Positions 11,601 through 20,128 of a stretch of DNA of 64,000 nt are shown here, piece by piece. The stretch is taken from contig NZ_CP182236.1 in NCBI RefSeq assembly GCF_048077055.1, positions 124,001 to 188,000 of the forward strand. The letters are read 5' to 3'. Origin of the DNA: Egbenema bharatensis (GTDB lineage Bacteria > Cyanobacteriota > Cyanobacteriia > Elainellales > Elainellaceae). The translations under genes were made by a program, and so were the position numbers. Position 1 is the first letter of the stretch. Each line of letters begins with the position of its first letter. The notes beneath the pieces are model-generated. The model saw nothing but the letters and a program-made list of their open reading frames with translations, had not been told where the DNA came from and did not search any database.

Positions 11601-13620
11601 GAAGACATTATTCAGTGGGATTGTGGAACAGCCAGAACAGTGTATTTGGGAATTACCCTTGCTGACCGCAACGGAACAGAAGTGCTTAGTCCGGGAATGG
11701 AATCAGACACAGGTTGAGTATCCCGATAATCAATGTATTCATCAATTATTTGAAGCTCAGGTAGAACGCACGCCGAATGCGATCGCCCTTGTCTTTGAAG
11801 AGCAGCAACTCAGCTATCAAGAACTCAATCTTCGAGCCAATCAGTTGGCACACCATCTCCAGTCTGTAGGAGTGGAACCAGAAACCTTGGTAGGAGTTTG
11901 TTTAGAGCGATCGCCCGTCCTGGTAATTGCCTTATTAGCCATCCTCAAAGTAGGTGGAGTCTATGTTCCACTTGATCCGACCTATCCGCAAGCACGTTTA
12001 GCCCATATTCTGGAAGACACTCAACTGCCTGTTGTCCTGACGAGACAATGTTTCGCTGAAGCATTCCTAACCCATTCCGTTCAAGTTGTTTGTTTAGATG
12101 TCGATTGGACGGCTATTTCACACGAGAGCCATGAGCCTGTAACGGCATCCTTCCTATCCCCTAATCATCCGGCTTATGTGATTTATACTTCCGGTTCGAC
12201 AGGGACACCCAAGGGGGTGGTCGGTTCTCACCACAGTATCCTCAATCGCTGTCACTGGATGTGGCAATCCTATCCCTTTACATCAGGGGAAGTCACTTGC
12301 CAAAAGACCTCATTGAACTTTGTCGATTCTGTCTGGGAAGTCTTTGGGGCCTTGCTCCAGGGGATTCCCACCCTGCTAATTCCGGATGCTGTGGTCAAAG
12401 ATCCATCCCAACTGATTACAACCCTCGCTCGTCATCAAGTGTCACGTTTAGTCCTCGTTCCATCTTTGCTGAAAGTCCTGCTGGAGATAGACCCCCACCT
12501 CCAGAGCCGACTACCGCACCTGAAGCTCTGGACAACTAGTGGAGAGGCACTACCCGTTGAGTTAGTACAGCAGTTTCGCCGATCGCTTCGAGCCAGTACG
12601 CTGCTCAACCTGTATGGGTGTTCTGAGGTAGCAGCTGATGTGACGGCATATGCGCTTCAGCCGGGTGATTCCCTCCCTGCATCAATTCCAATTGGACGAC
12701 CGATCGCCAACACGCAGATTTACATTTTGGATGGAATGGGACAACCTGTTCCGGTTGGAGTGGTGGGTGAAATATATGTCGGTGGGGTGCAACTAGCGCA
12801 AGGGTATCTACGGCGACCAGAGTTGACGGCAGAGCGGTTTATTCCTAACCCATTTAGCTCACAAGCAGGTGCACGTCTGTATCGAACCGGGGATTTAGGG
12901 CGTTACTTAGCGGATGGCACGATCGAGTATCTGGGGCGGATTGACCATCAGGTGAAGCTCAGAGGGTTCCGCATTGAATTAGGCGAAATTGAAAGTGTTC
13001 TGTCTCAGTATCCCCAGGTTTCTCAAGCAGTGGTGTTAGCGCGTCCTGGCGATCGCCATGATCACCAACTTGTTGCCTACATTGTGCCTCATCCAGCAAT
13101 TACCCTATCGGTGGCGGAACTACGAGCTTTTCTAGGGGAGAAATTACCAGACTACATGGTGCCTGCGGCGTTCGTTGAACTGGATGCCCTACCCTTAACT
13201 CCTAATGGCAAGCTCGATCGCAAAGTACTTGCTACCTTTGATCCGATTCGCTCTGATTTAGAACAGGTTGATCAAGCTCCGACAACGGAACTGGAGAAGA
13301 CAATCGCTAGCCTTTGGCAAGACGCACTCCACCTGGAAAAAGTGGGAGTTCACCATAACTTTTTTGACATTGGGGGACATTCCCTACTAATTGTGACCCT
13401 TCACAGTCGGCTACAAAAAAGCATTCAACGCGAATTTCCTCTAGTTGTGATGTTCCAATATCCAACGATTAGTGCCCTTGCAGGTTACTTGAGCCAAGCA
13501 ACCCGTCAGTCATCCTCTGATCAAAGTTCCAGAAATGCTAGAGACAGAATGACATCCACAAAGCGACAAAAGCAAATCCGACAAAAGCACCGAAAAGCCA
13601 GCAATCTAAAACAACTCTAA
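5698..13620 (+). CDS. NRPS, two modules: C-A(N-methyltransferase)-PCP-C-A-PCP
   Basis: A 2640-residue NRPS. An N-terminal docking helix (FAKRIAALSPEQR) precedes C1 (HHIISDG) and A1 (about 510-985). An inserted SAM N-methyltransferase follows (LEIGCGTGLLL, about 1060), then the end of A1, PCP1 (about 1489), C2 (HHIVSDG), A2 (about 2010-2500) and PCP2 (IGGHSL, about 2559). The methyltransferase sits between A8 and A10, as in other cyanobacterial NRPSs, so the first residue should be N-methylated. Read by eye, the A1 pocket is DVYYVVGICK (no confident substrate). The A2 pocket is VDWVTSLADK, close to the beta-alanine code VDWVISLADK known from bleomycin synthetase; the usual first Asp is displaced. 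A decarboxylase that could supply beta-alanine follows. The C-terminal tail is strongly basic (KRQKQIRQKHRK), as expected for docking to the following PKS. Confidence 0.95.
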   Translation: MNDFAKRIAALSPEQRSLLDRQLKQQGLQLPKTQTIPNREKNEALPLSFAQQRLWFLEQLEPGSPFYNHPAAVNLTGALNIAVLEQSFNEIVRRHEVLRTTFMLAGEEPVQVIQPTLMLNLPLIDLRELSETDRTQEVQVLAAQEARCPFDLVKGPLLRGTLLRLGEAEYLLLFTMHHIISDGWSRGVLIRELAALYEAFADGKPSPLPELPIQYGDFAVWQRQWLQGEVLEAQKDYWKQKLGGSLPVLQLPTDYSRPAIQSYKGKKYSFTLSKTLTTALKSLSQQAEATLFMTLLAAFKALIYRYTEEQDIIVGTAVANRNFSELEQLIGFLVNTLVLRTDVGENPSFLDLLRRVRQTTLDAYNHQDLPFDKLVEEIQPERNLSHNPLFQIWFALNNTPVPSLKIGELEMSISKVDSATAQFDLSLDMVEQQEELLGIWEYNSDLFTVDTIRRLTEHFQTLLAGIVANPESCLSDLPLLTDAQKQQLQTAFCQSQIHAQIHDFSINRFQIDRCLHQLFEEQVKRSPDAVAVVSQKEQLSYRELNQRANQLAYYLQMQGLRSEALVGLFIEKSSTAIVGILGILKAGGAYLPLDPTHPSERLAAMLEDAQVNVLLTETVLLPRQPEYAGKVIYLDTDWEAIAHNSTENLACQISTENLAYVLYTSGSTGKPKGVCCCHRGVTNLLADIESRQPLAEGARCSLWTHLTFDVSVYEMFSALLAGGTLHIVPENIRADATALLQWCSDHKIQSAYLPPFALNPLENWLSQNQLRQNQQPLCLQRLLVGVEPISEQLLISISQSIPGLQVINGYGPTEATICATLYTVNPQVVAERNTPIGRPVQNTEIYLLDQNLQLVPIGVPGEIYIGGAGLARGYLDRPDLTKERFILWNGEKRLYKTGDKAKFLPDGNLEFLGRLDYQVKLRGFRIEPGEIEAALRQHPDVNEAVVIVREDAPGNQRLVAYYVENAQAQNNQEQNSQQLSPEQTQTDLADSDIQHVSQLENIYDQFYSWEFSQIDPSINLRVWTSRYTNQPLPEVEILECVNNTVERVLDLKPSHVLEIGCGTGLLLTRIAPHCQHYCGIDISNAALNYLQQQINSKPEIVEKVTLLQGMAHQLPDIEPHKFDTIILNETIQNFPSIHYLVQVLTHLVEVVKPRGHIFVGGVRSLPLLETFHAWVQLHQAVGELSQAELRQRIQKNLLTDNELVIDPNFFKALQQSLPNISQVQVQLKGGRHHNELTKFKYDVTIDVGTEVQQPTHIVWMDWQTLGLNVDAIRQLLREEDSEILGITHIPNARLVTEVKLLELINTNEQSHTVAEFQEILHSNRNEGVDPETLWALSCEFPYAVQLSWSGSGHTGDYDAVFVRQDAEGQTPQVVIPIAKDESIRIQSWSDYTNVPLQKNQERKLRLNLREFLDRNLPDYMIPAAFVPLEALPFTPNGKLDRRALPVPEATLTLSESEFVAPSTPIEEILVGIWTEVLGIEDISVNDNFFALGGHSLTATRVISQIRNVFQIELPLRCIFEEPTIAGLAQTIEQITPEAKRDVQPIARVSRQQALPLSFAQQRLWFLAQLEPNSPFYNMPAAISLQGSLNITALKQSLHEVLRRHEILRTAFQSGQGNPKQVISWKIVLELPLIDLSELPESAQNPTVKQLVQMEAQRPFAIDVAPLLRVKLLRLGSETHVLLFTLHHIVSDGWSIGVLVREVAALYQASCQGVRSPLPELPIQYVDFAAWQRQWLQGEVLQQQQHYWQQQLAGAPAVLELPTDHPRPAIQTFQGTTFAFAVSPKLTKALKQLSRQNGCTLFMTLLAAFQVVLARYSRQDDIVVGSPIANRNRSEVEGLIGFFVNTLVLRTSLAGRPSFREVLQRVRAVTLGAYAHQDVPFEQLVELLQPQRSLSYTPLFQVMFILQNAPAETLQLPGLSLEFLAAESDTAKFDLTLSMEEMDAGLLGRFEYRTDLFEEATVERMVTHLKTLFSGIVEQPEQCIWELPLLTATEQKCLVREWNQTQVEYPDNQCIHQLFEAQVERTPNAIALVFEEQQLSYQELNLRANQLAHHLQSVGVEPETLVGVCLERSPVLVIALLAILKVGGVYVPLDPTYPQARLAHILEDTQLPVVLTRQCFAEAFLTHSVQVVCLDVDWTAISHESHEPVTASFLSPNHPAYVIYTSGSTGTPKGVVGSHHSILNRCHWMWQSYPFTSGEVTCQKTSLNFVDSVWEVFGALLQGIPTLLIPDAVVKDPSQLITTLARHQVSRLVLVPSLLKVLLEIDPHLQSRLPHLKLWTTSGEALPVELVQQFRRSLRASTLLNLYGCSEVAADVTAYALQPGDSLPASIPIGRPIANTQIYILDGMGQPVPVGVVGEIYVGGVQLAQGYLRRPELTAERFIPNPFSSQAGARLYRTGDLGRYLADGTIEYLGRIDHQVKLRGFRIELGEIESVLSQYPQVSQAVVLARPGDRHDHQLVAYIVPHPAITLSVAELRAFLGEKLPDYMVPAAFVELDALPLTPNGKLDRKVLATFDPIRSDLEQVDQAPTTELEKTIASLWQDALHLEKVGVHHNFFDIGGHSLLIVTLHSRLQKSIQREFPLVVMFQYPTISALAGYLSQATRQSSSDQSSRNARDRMTSTKRQKQIRQKHRKASNLKQL
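12657..12995 (+). repeat. Near-identical adenylation-domain segment, copy 2
   Basis: This is the partner of bases 1-339. It covers the A6-A8 part of the second adenylation domain of the NRPS at 5698-13620. The downstream edge falls just after motif A8, at the codons for GEIES. Confidence 0.9.
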
Positions 13621-13660
13621 AATATCCTCTCAGCGCAAGGCATGAATACCGGAAAGCATA

Positions 13661-15308
13661 ATGAAACAAAATCCTACTCGCATTGGTTCAACACAACCTT
13701 ATCAAATGCAAGAGAGAATCATGCGATTTTTCTTGCCATCTCCTCAGACTACGTTAGCCGAAGAAGAGATTGATAGACAAATCACAAATTTGTCACAATC
13801 CTTTTTGAACCAAGTTTTTCCGGCAACAGATATCGACTTTGATCTCCTATTCAGGAAGTTCAAAGATAGTGAATTACCCATAGAGCCACTTGATCTTGAT
13901 CGCTATTTACGATGTCTAACCGATGATATTGTCACCCACTCCGTGCATACGGCTTCTCCTCGGTTTATCGGTCACATGACCTCGGCACTTCCTTACTTTG
14001 TGCGCCCTTTGGCAAAACTAGTCACCGCACTGAATCAAAATTTGGTCAAGGTGGAAACGGCTAAATCCTTGAGTCCCTGCGAGCGCCAAGTATTGGCAAT
14101 GATGCACCGTTTAATCTATCAATTCTCCTCCAGTTTTTATGCAGAGCATATCCAGAACCATCAGAACACATTAGGCATTTTGGTTTCAGGGGGAACAGCG
14201 GCAAATATTACAGCACTATGGTGCGCTCGGAATGCAGCTTTAGGAGCTTGTGACGGTTTTGCTGGTGTCGAACAGGAGGGATTAGCGTCTGCCCTTAATT
14301 TTTATGGGCATCAAAGAGCAGTGATCATTGGTTCTCGACTCATGCACTATTCCTTTGACAAGGCGGCAGATTTACTTGGTATTGGCACTCGTAATTTAAT
14401 TAAAATTCCGGTTGACTCTGATAACCGAATCGATCTAGAGTTACTGCATCAAGTCGTTTCAAAATGCCAAGCTCAAAACGATCGCATTCTTGCCATTGTT
14501 GGTGTTGCCGGTACAACCGACTCGGGCGGCGTTGATCCACTGGCTGAGATCGCAGAAATTGCCCAGGCTGCTCAGGTTCATTTCCATGTAGATGCTGCTT
14601 GGGGACGAACCGTTACTGTTCTCGAAACAATATCAACATAAGCTGGCAGGGATTGAGCAAGCTGATTCCGTTACGATTGATGGGCATAAGCAACTGTATT
14701 TACCAATGGGGATTGGGATGCTATTTTTGCGCGATCCTCACTTGGCAACCGTCATTGAAAAAAGTGCTGCCTATACGATTCGCGATGGCTCTCTTGATCT
14801 GGGAAAACGGGCCCTGGAAGGATCTCGACCTGGGATGGCATTGTTTCTCCATGCTGCTCTACACTTAATTGGTTTAGAAGGATATGAATTTCTAATCAAT
14901 GAGGGATTAAGAAAAACTCAATACATGGCCGATCGCATTCGTGCGATGCCTGAATTTGAACTGATCTGCGAACCCGAAATTAACCTACTGGTTTATCAAT
15001 ATATTCCAGAGTCATTTAGAAATCGTGCCGCCCAACGACAGTTGACAGAGAATGACTACCAGATCATTAGCCAATTTAATGAATGTCTTCAAAAAGCTCA
15101 ACGTCAAGCGGGTCGGACATTTATTTCACGTACGATTAAAACAATAAATTGTTTTAACAAGGAGATTAACGTGATTGCACTGCGAGCAGTAATTGCAAAT
15201 CCATTGACGAACGAGCTAGATATTGATGCTGTTCTGGATGATCAGATCCAAATTGCTGCTGGTTTGTCAGTGCTAGTTTCTCTTGAAGAGCCTGGAAATG
15301 TTGCATAA
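13661..15308 (+). pseudogene. PanP-like PLP-dependent aspartate 1-decarboxylase, frameshifted
   Basis: Two overlapping frames together encode one PLP decarboxylase of about 550 residues. Frame one (from 13661) holds SPRFIGHMTSALPYF, LVSGGTAANITALW and HVDAAWG, then runs to a stop at 14639-14641. The continuation is in the next frame (LLFSKQYQHKLAGIE, then the PLP lysine in DGHKQLYLP, about base 14686) and ends at 15308. The break lies near 14598-14606; one extra base there would explain it, since family members read WGGPLLFS. The family resembles PLP-dependent aspartate 1-decarboxylases (PanP) that make beta-alanine from aspartate. That role fits the beta-alanine-like pocket of the upstream NRPS. 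As read, the first fragment lacks the PLP lysine and would be inactive. True mutation, sequencing error and programmed frameshift cannot be separated here. Confidence 0.85.
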
Positions 15309-15409
15309 TTTAATCGCTATAAAGGCAAGATGGGCAGTGCCAACTCACTTTAAGTGAATGACATTTAATAGCAATCAATACATCTTCAAGAAACCGTTAA
15401 GGATGAACA

Positions 15410-18400
15410 ATGGTAATGAATTCAGATACTACTGAGTTTTCATATTCCCAAGATGAAATTGCCATTATTGGCATGGCGGGTCGCTTTCCGGGGGCTAGCA
15501 ATCCAGAGCAGCTATGGCAGAACTTACGGGCAGGAATAGAATCCATTTCTTTCTTTAGTGATGAAGCGTTGACGGCATCGGGCATTGATGCAGCCACTTT
15601 AGGGAATTCCTCCTACGTCAGAGCAGGCGCAGTTCTTGAAGAAATTGATTTGTTTGATGCTGATTTTTTTGGCTTTACACCTAGAGAAGCGGAGATTGCT
15701 GATCCCCAACAGCGGCTTTTGATCGAGTGTGTCTGGGAAGCCCTAGAGCAGGCTGGGTATGATTCTGAGCAATATCCAGGGCAAATTGGGCTTTATACCG
15801 GAGTGGGTTTCAGCCATTACTCACTGAATAACCTTTATCCGCATCGTCAGTGGTTAGAGTCTACGGTTGGCGTAGAGGCACTGAGTCGAAATGATAAGGA
15901 TTATTTGTCTACCATTATTTCCTATAAGTTGAATCTGAAGGGGCCCAGCCTGACGGTACAAACCGCCTGCTCTACTTCATTAGTGGCAGTACACCTCGCC
16001 TGTCAAAGCCTACTCAACGGTGAAAGCGACCTGGCGATCGCTGGTGGTGTTTCCATTAAAGTGCCTCAGAAATCCGGTTATCGGTATCAAGAGGGAGGCA
16101 TTTTATCGCCGGATGGCCATTGCCGCGCCTTTGATGCCAATGCCAAAGGCACAATTTTTGGCAGCGGTGTCGGGGTGGTGGTGCTGAAGCGGTTGGATGA
16201 GGCCTTAGCAGAGGGCGATCGCATCCTGGCGGTGATTAAAGGCTCGGCGATTAACAACGATGGTGCGCTCAAAGTAGGCTACACGGCTCCTAGCGTTGAA
16301 GGGCAAGCGGCGGTGATTTCAGAGGCATTGGCAGTCGCAGACGTTGATCCTGAAACCATTCATTATGTAGAAGCGCACGGCACAGGCACATCGCTGGGCG
16401 ATCCAATTGAACTCACAGCTCTGACACAAGCCTTTCGGAGAAGCACTAGTCAAACAGGATTCTGTGCCATTGGTTCCATTAAAACCAATATTGGCCACCT
16501 GGATACGGCTGCTGGCATTGCAGGGCTAATCAAAACGGTTTTAGCACTTCAGCACCAGCAAATCCTGCCCAGTCTCAATTTTGCCCAGCCCAACCCCCAA
16601 ATTGACTTTGAGCAGAGTCCCTTTTATGTCAATACGCATCTACGGCACTGGGAATCAAACGGAACGCCGCGTCGAGCAGGTGTGAGTTCCTTTGGTATCG
16701 GTGGCACGAATGCCCATGTGGTGCTGGAAGAAGCCCCTACGATCGCCCCTGGAAGTCCTGCTCGCCCCTGGCAATTACTCTTACTATCTGCTAAAACTCC
16801 TACTGCCCTTGAGGCGGCGACGGCTCGTTTAACCACCCATCTCAAACAGCATCCAGAACACAGCCTCGCGGATGTTGCCTATACCTTGCAGGTGGGGCGG
16901 CGAGCCTTTGAGCATCGTCGTCTGGTGGTTTGCCAAAGCCTGGATGATGCGGTGCAATCCCTGGAAAATTCAGACTCACCGCGAGTGCTAACCCAGGTGA
17001 GTGAAGATAGACATCGATCGGTTGTATTCATGTTTTCAGGACAGGGATCTCAGTATCCCCAGATGGGGCAAGAGTTGTATGAGCATGAACCCGTTTTCCG
17101 CGATCAAATCGATCGCTGCTGTGAATTACTTCAACCTCACCTGGGTTTTGATCTGCGCCAAGTGCTTTATTCAGATTCATCCGGAGAGACTGCGGCAACC
17201 CAGTTACAACAGACAGCGATCGCGCAACCGGCTCTGTTTGTGGTGGAATATGCCGTAGCACAATTGTGGATGAGTTGGGGGATTCAGCCGGAAGCCATGA
17301 TTGGCCATAGCATTGGCGAATATGTGGCTGCTTGTCTGGCGGGAGTGTTTTCCCTGGAAGACGCACTTACCCTTGTGGCAATTCGAGGCAAGTTAATGCA
17401 GCAGTTGCCACAGGGGGCGATGTTGTCTGTTCCCCTATCCGAAACAGAGATGCAACCCTGGCTCAATTCTCAGATGTCGCTTGCCAGCCTGAATGCACCT
17501 GGGCTATGTGTGGTATCGGGTACAGACAGTGCCATTCAAGCGTTGCAGAGCCGCCTGTTGGAGCAAGGTATTGAGAGCCGTCGTCTCAAAACCTCCCATG
17601 CCTTTCACTCTGCCATGATGGAGCCTGTTTTGGCACCGTTCGCGGCTCAGGTACAGCGTATCCCACTGAATCCTCCCCAAATTCCAGTCATTTCAAATTT
17701 GACGGGCACCTGGCTATCCGCCGCAGAGGCAATAAATCCTACTTACTGGGTGAATCACCTCCGGCAACCCGTGCGCTTTGCCTCTGGAATTGCCACCCTG
17801 CTTCAAGAATCGGAACGCATCTTTCTGGAAGTGGGCCCCGGTAGAACGTTGAGTACGTTAGTCAAACAGCAGGCGAAACAGGAATGGGTGCTGACCTCAT
17901 TGCGCCATCCCCAAGACTCAGTATCCGATGAAACGGAAATACTAACGACTTTGGGACGCTTGTGGCTTGCGGGTGTGGCGATCGATTGGGCAAGCTTTAC
18001 GGAACATGAACGTCGCCAGCGGGTTCTCTTGCCCACCTATCCCTTTGAGCGGCAGCGGTATTGGATTGATCCGCCTGATGGGTTGGAACAGTCTGCTCCG
18101 CCTCAGCAGAACTCCCTGAAACGTAAGCCTGATCTGGCAGATTGGTTTTACTTACCAACCTGGAAACGCACACTGCCACCCAAGTTGGCAACGAGCATGA
18201 ATGCTCAAACGTTCTGCTGGCTGCTGTTTATCGATGGGGATGGCATCAGCCTCCACCTGGCTAACCGCCTGGAGCAAATGGGACATACCGTGATTACAGT
18301 TTCCATCGGAGAACAATTCACCCGGTTGAGCCAGCAGGCATACTCACTAAATCCTCAGGAAAGGCAAGATTATGTCAAGCTGATGCAATCGCTGCAATCT

Positions 18401-20077
18401 GCTAACCAAATCCCTGAGAAAATTATTCATCTTTGGACTGTAACCCCTGACTCAGCTTCTCCAGTTTCATCCCCGATCGCAGAATTTCGGCATTACCAGA
18501 AACGCGGCTTCTATAGCTTACTGTTTTTGGCTCAGGCGATCGCCCAGCAAAATTTAACGCATCCTATGCAACTCCACATTGTCAGCAATCATCTACATGA
18601 GGTTGTAGGCGGTGAACCCCTGATTCCTGCCAAGGCAACGCTACTAGGCTGCTGTAAAGTGATTCCCCAGGAATATCCCAATCTCACCTGTCGCAGTATT
18701 GATATTGAGGTTCCTGATGCTGATCACGAGTCCGATCGGGCTGAGACACTGATTACAGAATTGATTACTCCAACCACCGATTTAGTCGTTGCTCATCGTG
18801 GCGATCATCGCTGGGTTCAAGCTTACGAGCCAATCCAATTCTCTGCCATTGATCAAAGTTCTCCATTAAGGGAAGCAGGAGTTTACCTGATTGCAGGCGA
18901 TCTGAGTCAGGGATTAGGGACAACGTTCTGTGAGCATTTAGCAAAAATGGCGAAAGCCAAAATTGCTCTGGTTGGAAAACTAGGATTACCCGATCGCAGC
19001 CAATGGCAGGAATGGTTGGCGACACAAAATAATCAATCAGAAATGTATCAGTACGTTCAAATTCTTCAGGCAATGGAAACTTCCGGAATTGAAATTCTAT
19101 TGATTGAGGCAGATGTCGCCAATGAGAATCAAATGCGAACCGCAATTCGACAAGTTAATGAACGGTTTGGGGAGATTCATGGGGTGTTCTATGTTACACC
19201 GATGAGTAATGCCCATTCAACGATCGCCATTCAGCAAATCGGTTATTCTGAGTGTGAACAGCAGTTCCACACTAAAGTCTACGGTCTCTCTGTTTTGGCA
19301 GACCTATTGCAAGATAAAAGGCTTGATTTTTGCTTGGTGCAGTCTTCCTTATCTTCGGTTGTCGGTGGTTTAGGATTAATCGCTTATGCCGCTGCTAATC
19401 TGTTCACTGATGCTTTAACCCATCAGCAGAATCGAAAGGGAACCATTCCCTGGCTAAGTGTCAATTGGGATGCCTGCCGCACAACAGAGCGAAAAGCCCA
19501 GGAAGAGCCTACTGCATTTGGATCTGTACTGGCTGAATTGGCGATGTCTCCTGGCGAAGTTTGGGATATCACTCAACGACTGCTCGCAAACAGGATAACA
19601 GGACAGTTAGCAGTTTCCCCAGGAGACTTACGGGTTCGATTAAACCAATGGATTCAAGAGCGATCGACCCTCACCCCGGAGCAACAGACCACCAAAACAA
19701 CTTCCCAGTATGCCAGACCTAGATTGCAGAGCCATTACGTTGCACCTCGGACTCCCGTGGAAGCAGCGATCGTCGATATCTGGCAAACGCTGCTTGGCAT
19801 TGAGCAAGTCGGCATTCATGACAATTTTTTTGAACTGGGGGGACATTCTTTATTAGCTGTACAGGTGACTTCTCGCTTACGGGAAGCCTTTCAAGTGGAG
19901 TTGCCCTTAAAGAGCATTCTGTTTGATGCGCCGACGGTCGCTGGGCTAGCTGCAATCATTCACGAACAACAGCCTAAACCGGATGAGATGCAGGAGATTG
20001 CGGCTCTATTGGCTGAAGCCAAACATCTTTCATCCGAGGAAATTGCCAGACAGTTAGCTCAAGAATCTCTAAGCTAA
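15410..20077 (+). CDS. Type I polyketide synthase, KS-AT-(inactive KR)-ACP
   Basis: A 1555-residue PKS, closely related to the one at 1021-5646. The KS has TACSTSL (about residue 187) and EAHGTGT. The AT has GHSIGEY (about 630) and HAFHS, indicating malonyl-CoA. The ACP has LGGHSL (about 1480). The ketoreductase-like domain (about 1155-1350) again lacks the glycine motif (GDLSQGLG) and has YVTPM where HAAG is expected, so a beta-ketone is predicted to stay. The C-terminal tail (LSSEEIARQL) matches the PKS docking pattern. ATG 15410 follows a GGATG ribosome site; ATG 15416 is a possible alternative. The gene lies between the decarboxylase and the luciferase-like monooxygenase. By collinearity it extends the chain that ends in the beta-alanine-type unit. 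Confidence 0.95.
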   Translation: MVMNSDTTEFSYSQDEIAIIGMAGRFPGASNPEQLWQNLRAGIESISFFSDEALTASGIDAATLGNSSYVRAGAVLEEIDLFDADFFGFTPREAEIADPQQRLLIECVWEALEQAGYDSEQYPGQIGLYTGVGFSHYSLNNLYPHRQWLESTVGVEALSRNDKDYLSTIISYKLNLKGPSLTVQTACSTSLVAVHLACQSLLNGESDLAIAGGVSIKVPQKSGYRYQEGGILSPDGHCRAFDANAKGTIFGSGVGVVVLKRLDEALAEGDRILAVIKGSAINNDGALKVGYTAPSVEGQAAVISEALAVADVDPETIHYVEAHGTGTSLGDPIELTALTQAFRRSTSQTGFCAIGSIKTNIGHLDTAAGIAGLIKTVLALQHQQILPSLNFAQPNPQIDFEQSPFYVNTHLRHWESNGTPRRAGVSSFGIGGTNAHVVLEEAPTIAPGSPARPWQLLLLSAKTPTALEAATARLTTHLKQHPEHSLADVAYTLQVGRRAFEHRRLVVCQSLDDAVQSLENSDSPRVLTQVSEDRHRSVVFMFSGQGSQYPQMGQELYEHEPVFRDQIDRCCELLQPHLGFDLRQVLYSDSSGETAATQLQQTAIAQPALFVVEYAVAQLWMSWGIQPEAMIGHSIGEYVAACLAGVFSLEDALTLVAIRGKLMQQLPQGAMLSVPLSETEMQPWLNSQMSLASLNAPGLCVVSGTDSAIQALQSRLLEQGIESRRLKTSHAFHSAMMEPVLAPFAAQVQRIPLNPPQIPVISNLTGTWLSAAEAINPTYWVNHLRQPVRFASGIATLLQESERIFLEVGPGRTLSTLVKQQAKQEWVLTSLRHPQDSVSDETEILTTLGRLWLAGVAIDWASFTEHERRQRVLLPTYPFERQRYWIDPPDGLEQSAPPQQNSLKRKPDLADWFYLPTWKRTLPPKLATSMNAQTFCWLLFIDGDGISLHLANRLEQMGHTVITVSIGEQFTRLSQQAYSLNPQERQDYVKLMQSLQSANQIPEKIIHLWTVTPDSASPVSSPIAEFRHYQKRGFYSLLFLAQAIAQQNLTHPMQLHIVSNHLHEVVGGEPLIPAKATLLGCCKVIPQEYPNLTCRSIDIEVPDADHESDRAETLITELITPTTDLVVAHRGDHRWVQAYEPIQFSAIDQSSPLREAGVYLIAGDLSQGLGTTFCEHLAKMAKAKIALVGKLGLPDRSQWQEWLATQNNQSEMYQYVQILQAMETSGIEILLIEADVANENQMRTAIRQVNERFGEIHGVFYVTPMSNAHSTIAIQQIGYSECEQQFHTKVYGLSVLADLLQDKRLDFCLVQSSLSSVVGGLGLIAYAAANLFTDALTHQQNRKGTIPWLSVNWDACRTTERKAQEEPTAFGSVLAELAMSPGEVWDITQRLLANRITGQLAVSPGDLRVRLNQWIQERSTLTPEQQTTKTTSQYARPRLQSHYVAPRTPVEAAIVDIWQTLLGIEQVGIHDNFFELGGHSLLAVQVTSRLREAFQVELPLKSILFDAPTVAGLAAIIHEQQPKPDEMQEIAALLAEAKHLSSEEIARQLAQESLS

Positions 20078-20128
20078 AAATTTTTAACCGATTAACAGCA
20101 ACCCTATCGCTAAATTAGGAGTTCAGAA

